NCBI RefSeq assembly: GCF_037991315.1
Contig: NZ_CP150300.1
Span: 5,642,001-5,706,000 of the forward strand
Length of the DNA: 64,000 nt
Direction: 5' to 3'
Source of the DNA: Paenibacillus sp. FSL H8-0079
GTDB lineage: Bacteria > Bacillota > Bacilli > Paenibacillales > Paenibacillaceae
In this document: positions 36,055 through 44,501 of the stretch, one piece after another
Position numbering within the stretch: the first letter of the stretch is position 1
Layout of the letters: each line of letters starts with the position of its first letter
Translations under genes and position numbers: made by a program
Notes under the pieces: generated by a model
The model's database searches: none
Told to the model about the DNA's origin: nothing
What the model saw: the letters and a program-made list of their open reading frames with translations, nothing else

Positions 36055-36963
36055 TTATCGATGCTGCTTGTACAGATTAGCGGGACTTAGCTCCCGTATT
36101 TCCTGAATTTCCGCAGCTGTGAGCGCGGGTGAATTCGAAGCGGCGATATTGTGCAGCAACTGGTCTCTTGAACTGGCACCAGGGACAACTGCTGCTACGG
36201 CAGGATGGGATAACGCGTAGCGAATAGCTGTCTGAGCCATGCTGCGTTGATCCGTGACCAGACGACTTAGCCCTTGCCGAATGGTGTATAGTTGCTCTGC
36301 CGTATAGTCCAGATAACCTTTATCTGCCTTGGCAGATCCGGAATCGGCGAGCACACCGCTAGCCACAGGTCCACGGGCAATTACGCTGATCCCCTTTTGT
36401 TCCAATAAAGGTAGCACCTCTTCTTCCGCTCTGCGGTCAGCAACACTGTACTGGTTCATCACACTGACGATGGAAGCCCTCTCCACATATTCCCGAATTA
36501 CATTGGGACGAATGGAAGAGATACCGTAATACCGGATGAGTCCTTCTTTCTTCAACTCCTCAAACGCTTCGATCGTCTCCTCGATGGGGTCGTCCAAGGT
36601 TCCGCCATGCAGCTGATACAGGTCGATATAATCGGTCTGCAGCCGATTCAGACTTTCATGTACAGCCTGCTTGATATAGGCTTTGGACGGGTCCCACGAC
36701 CAGCCCTCTTTGCCGGGAATACGACGATTACCTACTTTGGTCGCCACAATGACTTGGTCCCGACGTCCCTTAATAGCTTGTCCTACAATTTCTTCATTAC
36801 GCCCTTCGTCATACAGATCGGCTGTATCCAGCAGATTAACCCCGTGATCCAGAGCCTCATGAATCAGACCTATAGCGGGCTCCATATTGGTTCCGAGCGA
36901 CATACAGCCCAGCCCAATCTCAGACACCATCAGTTCGGATGTGCCCAGACGATTTTTTTTCAT
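36055..36963 (-). CDS. Aldo/keto reductase
   Basis: 302 residues from ATG 36963, which has GGAAGGAGAT upstream; the longer frame from 37029 is not supported. A TIM-barrel oxidoreductase using NADPH, with the catalytic tetrad Asp46, Tyr51, Lys76 and His119 in place and the coenzyme-binding C-terminal half (QTAIRYALSHPAVAAVVPGASS). The subgroup resembles the YqkF/YccK-type reductases of Bacillales. The substrate is a carbonyl compound that cannot be specified. No partner genes. Confidence 0.9.
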   Translation of the reverse strand: MKKNRLGTSELMVSEIGLGCMSLGTNMEPAIGLIHEALDHGVNLLDTADLYDEGRNEEIVGQAIKGRRDQVIVATKVGNRRIPGKEGWSWDPSKAYIKQAVHESLNRLQTDYIDLYQLHGGTLDDPIEETIEAFEELKKEGLIRYYGISSIRPNVIREYVERASIVSVMNQYSVADRRAEEEVLPLLEQKGISVIARGPVASGVLADSGSAKADKGYLDYTAEQLYTIRQGLSRLVTDQRSMAQTAIRYALSHPAVAAVVPGASSRDQLLHNIAASNSPALTAAEIQEIRELSPANLYKQHR

Positions 36964-37065
36964 ATGTGCATCTCCTTCCATACGTTCTGCAAGTATCCAT
37001 TGTATCATTCTTATTGGTAAAAATCGCATGCCTCACCAAAAGCAAAAGGTAGCTTTCGATTGCAC

Positions 37066-37099
37066 AAAAAAAACCTGGAACGACTTCATCTCCAGGTCT
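37066..37099 (-). terminator. Terminator of the 56-residue gene
   Basis: ACCTGGA and TCCAGGT enclose an 11-base loop, followed by eight Ts on the minus strand. Confidence 0.8.
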
Positions 37100-37144
37100 C
37101 TCATGATCATTTTTAAATTCAATCGATAGGCGAACTATCGAAAT

Positions 37145-37315
37145 CTATTTCACTTCCACGCGTGGTCTGGTTTTACTTCTTCCATTCGACGAATTGGAGC
37201 TTTTCATCATACCCGAGACGGTGCTAAACAGCTTATCTCTTGCTTGTTTGTTCCTCATCAGATAAGTCACGCCTGCCCCAAGGGCCGTCATAATTATTCC
37301 TCTTCTTTTAGACAT
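37145..37315 (-). CDS. Small basic protein of 56 residues, unknown function
   Basis: The frame from ATG 37315 to TAG 37145 reads MSKRRGIIMTALGAGV followed by TYLMRNKQARDKLFSTV and a Ser/Asn/Arg-rich tail. AGGAGGAGAAGCAC precedes the ATG, an excellent ribosome site, and a terminator follows 45 bases after the stop, so this is a real gene. It begins with a short hydrophobic stretch (about 7-20) and may be a peripheral or single-pass membrane protein; the general look resembles YtxH-like or DUF3918-like small proteins, but I do not claim that. Confidence 0.7.
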   Translation of the reverse strand: MSKRRGIIMTALGAGVTYLMRNKQARDKLFSTVSGMMKSSNSSNGRSKTRPRVEVK

Positions 37316-37407
37316 GTGCTTCTCCTCCTTCAGGATAAATGTACATCGTGTCTTGTTTGACCATTACCCTGTGGGAGCAAAACGAAACGAAGTACAAGTT
37401 TGATCGC

Positions 37408-37452
37408 TAAAAAAAAAGATGACCTCCGAATTAAAATTCAGCGGTCATCTTC
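37408..37452 (-). terminator. Terminator of gpmA
   Basis: GATGACC..GAATT pairs with AATTC..GGTCATC and is followed on the minus strand by nine Ts. Confidence 0.9.
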
Positions 37453-37532
37453 CAATCGTCCTGTTGAAACATTAACCGAACGAGATATATCATACAAGTT
37501 TTCGTACAATCAAGACAGAAGTCCATGTCCAA

Positions 37533-38276
37533 TTAATCGGACGGCGTTGCCACATGGGTCATTTCTTCATGTTTGTAGGTCGAACCATCCGCGGTCAGAT
37601 AGAAATGGCCGATCGGATGCAGATCTTCATCCAACTCATAGACAAGCGGAATGCCTGTCGGGATGTTGAGCGCCATCACGTCTGCTTCGGACAATTGGTC
37701 CAGATGCATGACGAGTGAACGGAGCGTATTACCATGCGCAGAGATCAGCACTCTTTTGCCAGCTGACACCATCGGTTTAATCTCCGCATTCCAGTAATCC
37801 AGTAAACGCTTCGATGTATCCATCAGATTCTCCGTAAACGGGATCGTGCAATCGAGCCGCTTGTACTTGTCCAGATCCTGCACATATCGATCATCGGTTT
37901 TGTCCAAAGCGGGAGGAGATACGCTAACAGAGCGTCTCCATTCCTTTACTTGGTCTTCGCCATACTTCAAGGCAGTCTGCTGTTTGTTCAATCCTTGCAG
38001 TGCACCATAATGGCGTTCATTCAGCTGCCAGGTCTTCGTAATGGGAATCCACATGAGGTCCATCTCATCCAGCGCAATATCGAGTGTTCGAATAGAACGT
38101 TTCAGCACAGATGCATAGGCGTAATCAAAATCAAACCCCTGTTCCTTCATGATCTTCCCTGCTTTACGAGCTTCTGCGTAACCATCCGTCGTCAGATCCA
38201 CATCTGTCCAACCGGTAAATCGATTCTCCACATTCCACATGCTCTGTCCATGGCGAATCAAAACAACTCTGTACAT
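37533..38276 (-). CDS. gpmA: 2,3-bisphosphoglycerate-dependent phosphoglycerate mutase
   Basis: 247 residues, the dPGM size. It interconverts 3- and 2-phosphoglycerate in glycolysis. The phospho-histidine motif is [10 protein letters not shown] (His9), followed by [10 protein letters not shown] with the catalytic Glu and SAHGNTLRS with the second His. The insert from about 110 to 140 ([22 protein letters not shown]) distinguishes it from short PhoE-type phosphatases. It stands alone and is not linked to other glycolysis genes here. Firmicutes also use a cofactor-independent enzyme, so it may be a second mutase. Confidence 0.92.
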   Translation of the reverse strand: MYRVVLIRHGQSMWNVENRFTGWTDVDLTTDGYAEARKAGKIMKEQGFDFDYAYASVLKRSIRTLDIALDEMDLMWIPITKTWQLNERHYGALQGLNKQQTALKYGEDQVKEWRRSVSVSPPALDKTDDRYVQDLDKYKRLDCTIPFTENLMDTSKRLLDYWNAEIKPMVSAGKRVLISAHGNTLRSLVMHLDQLSEADVMALNIPTGIPLVYELDEDLHPIGHFYLTADGSTYKHEEMTHVATPSD

Positions 38277-38338
38277 AAACGTGAACCTCCTTCCATGGAA
38301 ACATTACCCGTAAATCCAACTAGATATGCTTCATCACA

Positions 38339-38911
38339 TTAATAATAGGGTGCCATCATCAGGTATACCACGACACCTGTAGAGCTGACATACAGCCAGA
38401 TTGGCATAGTCCAACGTGCAATTTTGCGGTGTTTCTTCAATTGATTCGTCCAACCCCACACAAGTGTGAACAACGCCAATGGAACAATGAGGGCTGCCAG
38501 TATACTATGGGTGATCAGAATGAAGAAATAGATGGAACGAATGATGCCCTCGCCGCCGTATTTGGACGTCTCTGGTGAGAGGTAATGAAACGTCAGATAT
38601 GTCACGAGGAATAACAGTGTCGTTGAGAATGCAGCAAGAATAAATCGTTTGTGCAGCTTCACATTCCGCTTGATAATAGCAATAAGCGCTGCGAGTAGGA
38701 AGATGAAGGTAAAGCTGTTAAACACAGCATTAAACCGTGGCAACACCGTAATATCAAAGGTTACATCACCTTTGTAGCCAATCGATGGTGCGAAGAACAA
38801 TAATAAAATAATGACATTAGCAAGAATGGAAATCGTGATAATGATGCCTGCGAAATTTTTATTGCTCGTCGGGGATGGAATGTTCGGCTCCCCTTTGTTA
38901 TTTTTGCCCAA
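38339..38911 (-). CDS. DUF420 membrane protein (YozB-like)
   Basis: 190 residues with five predicted membrane helices. The sequence after residue 20 shows the DUF420 pattern with HKRFILAAF near 92 and FYFFILITHSILAALIVPLAL near 130, including the conserved His residues in the helices that in relatives are linked to respiratory oxidase assembly. It starts with TTG at 38911 after GAGGAGGATTTTGCA; no ATG fits. The function is not established; a role beside cytochrome oxidase is inferred from family context only. Confidence 0.82.
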   Translation of the reverse strand: MGKNNKGEPNIPSPTSNKNFAGIIITISILANVIILLLFFAPSIGYKGDVTFDITVLPRFNAVFNSFTFIFLLAALIAIIKRNVKLHKRFILAAFSTTLLFLVTYLTFHYLSPETSKYGGEGIIRSIYFFILITHSILAALIVPLALFTLVWGWTNQLKKHRKIARWTMPIWLYVSSTGVVVYLMMAPYY

Positions 38912-38951
38912 TGCAAAATCCTCCTCATATCCTACTTCTATGTTCTATATC

Positions 38952-38980
38952 ATTATATCTCGGCAATTCCGGGCTGTTAA
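38952..38980 (-). promoter_or_regulatory. Promoter of the DUF420 gene
   Basis: TTAACA (38980-38975) and TATAAT (38957-38952) with a 17-base spacer on the minus strand, about 40 bases before the TTG start. Confidence 0.7.
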
Positions 38981-39067
38981 GTGACAACACTCTGAACAAA
39001 AACCGCTGCACTCCCCTATAAAATGCCCCTTTGCGGCCATTTTCAATCAAATCCGATCCAGCTCCCA

Positions 39068-39096
39068 TTTACCGAATCCTTCATTTGTGGTATAAT
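39068..39096 (+). promoter_or_regulatory. Promoter of the antiporter leader RNA
   Basis: TTTACC (39068-39073) and TATAAT (39091-39096) are 17 bases apart. A transcript from about 39103 would carry a leader of some 185 bases before the antiporter ATG at 39289. Confidence 0.65.
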
Positions 39097-39102
39097 TAAC
39101 GC

Positions 39103-39288
39103 AATTAATCACATACGCGTTCAAAACGGAGGAGCCTGTCACCAAGGGCCCTCTTTGTCTTTTTTTAGGCATAAAAGCGGCACTCTTACAAGCGCCGTTT
39201 TTATGCCTTTTTTTGTACTTAAGGCTTGGAATGATCCCCCCTTGGACAGGTAAACCTATAAACGCTACTGCTGGAGAGGAGCACATCT
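39103..39288 (+). promoter_or_regulatory. Structured leader RNA of the antiporter gene
   Basis: Between promoter and gene lie a T-run (39161-39167), a strong terminator-type hairpin with its own T-run (39168-39217), and a long outer stem: CCTGTC-AC-CAAGGG (39136-39149) pairs with CCCTTGGACAGG (39239-39250), twelve pairs interrupted only by a two-base bulge. The outer stem can form only in read-through transcripts. This is what a transcription attenuator or riboswitch would look like, but it matches no class that I can name. Confidence 0.55.
39168..39217 (+). terminator. Terminator within the antiporter leader
   Basis: AGGCATAAAA..CGGC pairs with GCCG..TTTTATGCCT and is followed by seven Ts on the plus strand; the minus strand lacks a T-run. 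It lies between a promoter and the gene it precedes. Confidence 0.8.
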
Positions 39289-40479
39289 ATGGAATTTATT
39301 TTGGTTCTTGCACTTATTTTGATCTTTACGAAGCTCGCCGGAGACTTGTCTGTAAGACTGGGTCAACCTTCGGTATTGGGGAAACTGATTGTTGGTGTCA
39401 TTCTTGGACCTGCCCTGCTCGGATGGGTTCAACAAAGTGATTTCGTGCATTATATGGCCGAGATCGGGGTATTACTTTTGATGTTCATTGCCGGACTGGA
39501 AACAGATCTGGAGCAATTGAAGAAAAACTGGAAAGCAGCCTTTGCGGTTGCTGTGGGCGGTATTATTTTACCATTTATCGGAGGATACGGTTCGGCCATA
39601 GCCTTCGGGATGTCACAGACACACGCACTGTTCTTTGGACTTTTATTCTGTGCCACATCCGTCAGTATATCGGTTCAGACACTGAAAGACATGGATCAAC
39701 TCAGCTCTCGTGAGGGTACAACAATCCTTGGTGCAGCTGTCGTCGATGATGTCCTGGTCGTCGTTATTCTCGCCGTTATGATGAGCTTGTTAGGTACAGG
39801 TGGAGGAGACACTTCAATCACTCTGCTAATTGGTAAAAAGCTGTTATTCTTTGTGATCATCATCGCTGCCAGCTGGTTCCTTGTTCCACGCATCATGAAG
39901 TGGATGGCACCACTGAAGGTAACCGAAACCGTCATTACTGCGGGACTAATCATTTGTTTCGGATTCTCCTACTTTGCAGAGTGGATGGGTGTTGCTGGAA
40001 TCATTGGTGCATTTGCCGCTGGTATCGCCATCTCTCAAACTAACTTCAAACATGAAGTCGAAACAAAACTGGAACCGATTGCCTACGGAATTTTTGTTCC
40101 GGTGTTTTTTGTCAGTATCGGCTTAAATGTCACCTTTGATGGTGTAGGTTCACAGATTTGGTTTATTATCGTTATAAGCCTCATCGCCATTGTAACCAAA
40201 CTTATCGGTGGAGGAGCCGGTGCACGACTGACCGGATTTAATATGGCATCTTCATTAGCCATTGGCTCAGGAATGATTTCAAGAGGTGAGGTTGCGCTCA
40301 TTATCGCTTCAACCGGACTTGCTTCCGGATTACTTGATCCGGAATACTTCACGAGCGTCGTGATCATGGTCATTGTAACTACACTGGTCACTCCACCACT
40401 CCTCAAAATCACCTTTGCTCGCAAAAAAGGGGAAAAGCGAGTTGAACGAGGAATTGAAGAATCTCATTTAAGTGGGTAA
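39289..40479 (+). CDS. Cation/proton antiporter (CPA2 family)
   Basis: 396 residues with about 12-13 membrane helices, no regulatory TrkA-N domain at the C-terminus. The KefB/NapA-like exchanger domain has the ion-binding pair Asp153-Asp154 (VVDDVLVVV) and MFIAGLETDL near 65-74, which points to an electrogenic CPA2 exchanger of Na+ or K+ for protons. GAGAGGAGC lies before the ATG. It is monocistronic, read from the leader RNA, and ends at a strong terminator. Whether Na+, K+ or Li+ is exported cannot be read from the sequence. Confidence 0.9.
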   Translation: MEFILVLALILIFTKLAGDLSVRLGQPSVLGKLIVGVILGPALLGWVQQSDFVHYMAEIGVLLLMFIAGLETDLEQLKKNWKAAFAVAVGGIILPFIGGYGSAIAFGMSQTHALFFGLLFCATSVSISVQTLKDMDQLSSREGTTILGAAVVDDVLVVVILAVMMSLLGTGGGDTSITLLIGKKLLFFVIIIAASWFLVPRIMKWMAPLKVTETVITAGLIICFGFSYFAEWMGVAGIIGAFAAGIAISQTNFKHEVETKLEPIAYGIFVPVFFVSIGLNVTFDGVGSQIWFIIVISLIAIVTKLIGGGAGARLTGFNMASSLAIGSGMISRGEVALIIASTGLASGLLDPEYFTSVVIMVIVTTLVTPPLLKITFARKKGEKRVERGIEESHLSG

Positions 40480-40566
40480 CTGTAGTTAATTGAAAGGTAT
40501 TGAAATCATTCTGCTTTTAAAGCTATACTTGATTTAGATATGCAATATGTTGGTCGTGAAGCACAC

Positions 40567-40626
40567 GCCGCTTTGATCCATTCTTTCCTTCAACGCGAAG
40601 GTTGGAAATGGTCAGAGCGGCTTTTT
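40567..40626 (+). terminator. Terminator of the antiporter gene
   Basis: GCCGCTTTGA..CCAT..TTCC pairs with GGAA..ATGG..TCAGAGCGGC and is followed by TTTTTGT. Nothing else can be supported between 40480 and 40690. Confidence 0.85.
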
Positions 40627-40691
40627 GTATTTTCACAAAATTATCCGTCCGTACCCGTTACTCACTCAAGTTAGCTAAACTCGTAAAAAAC

Positions 40692-40725
40692 AAAAAAAGA
40701 CCACCTTACACTCAAGAGGTCTTCG
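40692..40725 (-). terminator. Terminator of the dedA operon
   Basis: AAGACC..GGTCTT stem followed by seven Ts on the minus strand. Confidence 0.85.
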
Positions 40726-40759
40726 ATCTTTGCCCGTTGTTGCAACAGGCTGTCCCATT

Positions 40760-41245
40760 TTAAGTTAACACACCAACATAAAAACCAATCGAGATAAAGA
40801 CAACACACCATACAAATGCACCAATGCCCGATACGAGAACGTACCTGCCCATTGCCATCTTGCTAATCCCGGAGAAACAGCACATTAGATGACGAATGCC
40901 TGGAATGAAGTAACCCAGGATGATGGACCAATAACCATATTTGAGGAACCACGACTCCACCCTGCTGAATCGTTTGGCGTTGACGCCGACCCACTTGCCG
41001 TATTTTTCAACCAGCGGCCTGCCCGCCTTCTTGCCGATCATATAGCTGAGCAGCCCCCCGGTAAATGCGCCACCGAAACTGACGGCTATGGATACGGAAT
41101 AGTTTAATACCGAGATGGAGGCGAGATATCCGACAAACGTCATCATCACCTCATCCGGAATCGGCATGCCAATGACACCAAGAGCCAGTAGTCCGTATAT
41201 TGCGAAATATCCATATTGACCAATAAATTCTTTAGCAAATTCCAT
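40760..41245 (-). CDS. DedA-family membrane protein
   Basis: 161 residues from ATG 41245, which has AAGGAGC upstream; the ORF can be extended to 41287 but without a ribosome site. Four or five helices with the SNARE-associated/VTT signature GGAFTGGLLSYMIGKKAG (about 55-72) and GYFIPGIRHLMCCFSG (about 110-125). DedA proteins flip phospholipid or undecaprenyl phosphate, support proton-dependent envelope homeostasis and affect resistance to cationic peptides. It is 13 bases after pssA and ends the operon started by the two-component system. Confidence 0.88.
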   Translation of the reverse strand: MEFAKEFIGQYGYFAIYGLLALGVIGMPIPDEVMMTFVGYLASISVLNYSVSIAVSFGGAFTGGLLSYMIGKKAGRPLVEKYGKWVGVNAKRFSRVESWFLKYGYWSIILGYFIPGIRHLMCCFSGISKMAMGRYVLVSGIGAFVWCVVFISIGFYVGVLT

Positions 41246-41258
41246 ACTGACTCGCTCC

Positions 41259-41804
41259 TTATTTCGGTTCCACAATATCCTTCTCATGAGAGGCTAGCAC
41301 TTGTTTTAGTGATGGGAATCGGATTTGGCTCACCATGAGACCGGATAGTACAATAATGACAAGATAAGCTACACCATGCGTGAAATAAGGACTCCAAAGT
41401 GCGAAAAAGGACATCAGCCCCCCTGCAAATGTAATCGGCATCCCGACAAAACCACTGCTTGCTGTCTTCTGACAGTTATAACGAGCCAGGCGCAACGCAC
41501 CGCAAACCGGAAACAATGCGGTCAGTGCCATCCCCAGCACGCTCACTTCATTCATGGAGTTCAAGTACAGAATCAGCACGGGGGCTGTTCCGAATGAAAC
41601 TACATCTGCGAGCGAATCCAGGGCTTTGCCGAACTCACCCTCACAATGCAATTTGCGGGCCGCAAACCCGTCAAACAGATCAAAGAACATCGCTACCCAT
41701 ATCATCATCACAGCCAGGGCGAATTCACCATGAATAGCCATAATGACTGCCAGCATGCCTGAACTCAGATTCCCCAAGGTTAAAATCGATGGTAAAGACT
41801 TCAT
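41259..41804 (-). CDS. pssA: CDP-diacylglycerol-serine O-phosphatidyltransferase
   Basis: 181 residues, six predicted helices. The CDP-alcohol phosphotransferase motif is complete: Asp42, Asp45-Gly46, Ala49-Arg50, Gly59, Asp63 and Asp67. It makes phosphatidylserine from CDP-diacylglycerol and serine, the first step to phosphatidylethanolamine. The short length matches Bacillus PssA. It is 21 bases after the kinase gene and followed by dedA, not by psd, so the PE branch enzyme is elsewhere. Confidence 0.92.
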   Translation of the reverse strand: MKSLPSILTLGNLSSGMLAVIMAIHGEFALAVMMIWVAMFFDLFDGFAARKLHCEGEFGKALDSLADVVSFGTAPVLILYLNSMNEVSVLGMALTALFPVCGALRLARYNCQKTASSGFVGMPITFAGGLMSFFALWSPYFTHGVAYLVIIVLSGLMVSQIRFPSLKQVLASHEKDIVEPK

Positions 41805-41825
41805 AAGATTTGACTCCCTTTCGTA

Positions 41826-43574
41826 CTAGGCTTTAGGAAAAATAATATAAAAACGGACTCCATCCGGTGTATTCTCCACTCCATAATTGCATCCATGCAG
41901 ATCAAGAATCTGCTTCGCAATGGCCAGGCCGAGCCCGGTCCCCCCCATTTTGCGATTACGTGAACGCTCGACCCGATAGAACCTCTCCCATATGAACTGC
42001 CGCTCAGCTTCAGCAATCTGCTCGCCCTTGTTCTCAATGGAAATGTGAACCAAACCGTCACGTCTACTGATCTCAATAGTTATATCGGTATGTGGTATCG
42101 CATGACGTATAGCATTCATCATGATATTGAAAATAACTTGCTCCAGCTTGCTTCGGTCACCCTCCACCGTCTGCTCTGTTGTGGATACAAGCACCACATC
42201 CAAACCTTTGTCCTTCAGCTGCGGACCCAGACGGCCAGCGATATCTTCAATCATGTCAGCCAGTGCAACAGCATCCGTATTCAACTGAACCGCAGAAGAT
42301 TCCAGTCGCACCAGATCTAGCATCTCTTCAACCATCATTTCCATTTTGATCGTCTCATCGGCGATGATCTCAATGTAACGCTCCCTCTTGCTCTCACTCA
42401 CACCATCTTTCAGCCCTTCGGAATAACCCTTAATAATGCTGATTGGTGTCTTGAGTTCATGTGATGCATCGGCAAAAAACTTGCGTTGACGCTGTTCAAT
42501 CTGCTGCTTCATTTCCATATCTGTACGCATCTGCGTGTTGGCCTGCCTCAGCTCTTCCAATGTCTGACCCAAGGTCCCTGATAATGCATTCAGACTATTG
42601 GACAGACTGCCAATTTCGTCATTACGCCGGATGGGTGATTTCACCGTGAAATCCAGCGTAGACATTTTCTTGGCGACATGGTTCAGAGCCAGCAGCGGCT
42701 TTGTTACGATTCGGGACAGAAGCAATGCCAGTAACAGAATCAATATAAATGCGCCAATACCAAAATACCCATAGAACAAACGTGTTGCCTCGTTCGCTTC
42801 CCTCATCTCCTGTAGAGAGGTAAGCGAGAAAATCAATTGTTGCTCGGGCCCGGAACGATGCACTGGAGCAATGGTGATGACGTTCCGAACACCGCTCCAA
42901 CTATCCGTCCATTCTTCATTGAGCATTTTGCCATTCGCCAAAGCAAGTTGGTCTTCCGTGGACAAAGGGAACCGGCTATCCAGTGCCTGCACCAGCAGTC
43001 CCTGTCTCTGACTCCACGTTGCCAGATTAGGGAGAACTACCTCGGTCAATACGCCTGACCATTCCTTTACCGGTTCAATTGATTCCTGAAAGCTTTCTGT
43101 TCCCCATGCGGCAGAATTGGCATCCTGGATTTTGAATGGGTAGACCATGGACCCGCTTGCCGGGCCTCGTACCGTCAATTCCTGCCCATATTTCAGATGG
43201 GATGTAATCCAGCCTGCATTCTCACTATTGATAAATAAGGACAAGGACACCTTCACGTGACTCCCGTCCTCCTGAAGCAGCGTAATGTGGAACGGGTCAT
43301 TAACCAGTCTTCCGGCATTCGTCAGAATGACCAGATGGGACTGATTCTGACGCATGAATTTCCCGGTTTCCTTAGCAAGCTGCAAATCATTCCAATGTCC
43401 ATTGGAATATTGCTGTTCGAACTTGGACAGCTTTTTCTTCATACTGCTGACCTTCTGATGCTGATAAAAGTCGGGAAACCAGACCAACTGGGCAAATACC
43501 GTCGTTCCGTATAGGAGAACCAGACATCCTGCCATAACCAAGAAAAGCTTCATCGTTACGCCATTTCTTCTCAT
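41826..43574 (-). CDS. Sensor histidine kinase (OmpR-partner type)
   Basis: 582 residues from ATG 43574, whose ATGA overlaps the response regulator stop. TM1 (about 8-30), a large extracellular domain (about 31-265), TM2 (about 267-290), HAMP (291-345), HisKA with His372 in FADASHELKTPISIIKGYSEGLKDG, and HATPase_c (about 470-580, MNAIRHA, GTGLGLAIAKQILDLHG). The long extracellular domain suggests an envelope or ligand signal. Followed by pssA and dedA, so it probably responds to membrane lipid state. Confidence 0.9.
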   Translation of the reverse strand: MRRNGVTMKLFLVMAGCLVLLYGTTVFAQLVWFPDFYQHQKVSSMKKKLSKFEQQYSNGHWNDLQLAKETGKFMRQNQSHLVILTNAGRLVNDPFHITLLQEDGSHVKVSLSLFINSENAGWITSHLKYGQELTVRGPASGSMVYPFKIQDANSAAWGTESFQESIEPVKEWSGVLTEVVLPNLATWSQRQGLLVQALDSRFPLSTEDQLALANGKMLNEEWTDSWSGVRNVITIAPVHRSGPEQQLIFSLTSLQEMREANEATRLFYGYFGIGAFILILLLALLLSRIVTKPLLALNHVAKKMSTLDFTVKSPIRRNDEIGSLSNSLNALSGTLGQTLEELRQANTQMRTDMEMKQQIEQRQRKFFADASHELKTPISIIKGYSEGLKDGVSESKRERYIEIIADETIKMEMMVEEMLDLVRLESSAVQLNTDAVALADMIEDIAGRLGPQLKDKGLDVVLVSTTEQTVEGDRSKLEQVIFNIMMNAIRHAIPHTDITIEISRRDGLVHISIENKGEQIAEAERQFIWERFYRVERSRNRKMGGTGLGLAIAKQILDLHGCNYGVENTPDGVRFYIIFPKA

Positions 43575-44251
43575 GCTTCTGCCTCGAAACGATATCCTGT
43601 GCCAATCACAGTCCGAATGCACTTGGCTTCATCACCCAATTTGCTGCGCAGCTTCTTGATGTGAGTATCCACAACACGTGAGTCCCCTTCAAAATCAAAG
43701 CCCCAGATCCGATTCAGGATGGCATCCCGGGACAATACAATACCTGCATTTCGTACCAAATAGAGCAACAGATCATACTCTTTCGGCGCAAGCTCCACTT
43801 CAGTGCCGTCCTTCTCCAGTCGCCGAGCCCATGGATCAAGGGTTACCTGTCCGAAGCGAATCACACCCTGCTCTCGTCCAAATGAACCTTCAACCCGCTT
43901 CATTAATGTCTCTGCACGTGCAACCAGCACACGTGGACTGAATGGCTTCGTGACATAATCATCTACTCCGAGCTGGAATCCATGAATTTTATCGTCATCC
44001 TCGGATCTCGCAGTCAGCATGATAATAGGTACGGTGGATTGGGAGCGAATATGCCCGCATAATGTCCATCCATCCATTTCAGGCATCAAAACATCCAGAA
44101 TAACCAGATCTACCTCATGCAGAGCCAACAGTTCCAATGCCTGTACTCCATGTTCTGCTTCGATGACGTTCCATTGTTCTTTTATGAAATAATCGGCCAC
44201 AATCTCACGAATGCGGCTTTCATCTTCCACCAGAAGCACTGTTCTGATCAT
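43571..44251 (-). CDS. Response regulator, OmpR family
   Basis: 226 residues from ATG 44251 with AAAGGAG upstream. Receiver domain (1-120) with Asp53 (VILDVLMPEMDGW) and a C-terminal winged helix (about 130-226, APKEYDLLLYLVRNAGIVLSRDAILNRIWG). It pairs with the kinase that overlaps it by four bases and is expected to regulate this operon. The upstream frame to 44320 is not supported. Confidence 0.92.
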   Translation of the reverse strand: MIRTVLLVEDESRIREIVADYFIKEQWNVIEAEHGVQALELLALHEVDLVILDVLMPEMDGWTLCGHIRSQSTVPIIMLTARSEDDDKIHGFQLGVDDYVTKPFSPRVLVARAETLMKRVEGSFGREQGVIRFGQVTLDPWARRLEKDGTEVELAPKEYDLLLYLVRNAGIVLSRDAILNRIWGFDFEGDSRVVDTHIKKLRSKLGDEAKCIRTVIGTGYRFEAEA

Positions 44252-44392
44252 GGCCGAATCTCCTTTTCGATTTCTGATGATAACATACCTATTCCATGTG
44301 TCGTTCATGTGTCCAGACATCTTTTGGAATGAACCCCATGATATATACGATTAATATAAGCCAAAAGTTACTAATTTTTATCAAAATTCGCA

Positions 44393-44437
44393 CAAAAAAG
44401 AAGCCGTCAACGAGCAATCTTCTGCTCATTGACAGCT
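44393..44437 (-). terminator. Terminator of pdxK
   Basis: GTCAATGAGCA gaagat TGCTCGTTGAC is an 11-bp stem followed on the minus strand by GGCTTCTTTTTTG. Confidence 0.85.
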
Positions 44438-44501
44438 ACTTAAATGAAATCGAAGTGTGTTATCCAAAAGTGATGAGCTACTGCGCGCTCACTGGTAACA
44501 C

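Noticed and set aside
39136..39250. MITE-like element with 12-bp inverted ends in the antiporter leader
   Set aside because: No target-site duplication is visible, and the inner hairpin with T-run lies between promoter and gene. The RNA interpretation is preferred, though a mobile element is not excluded.
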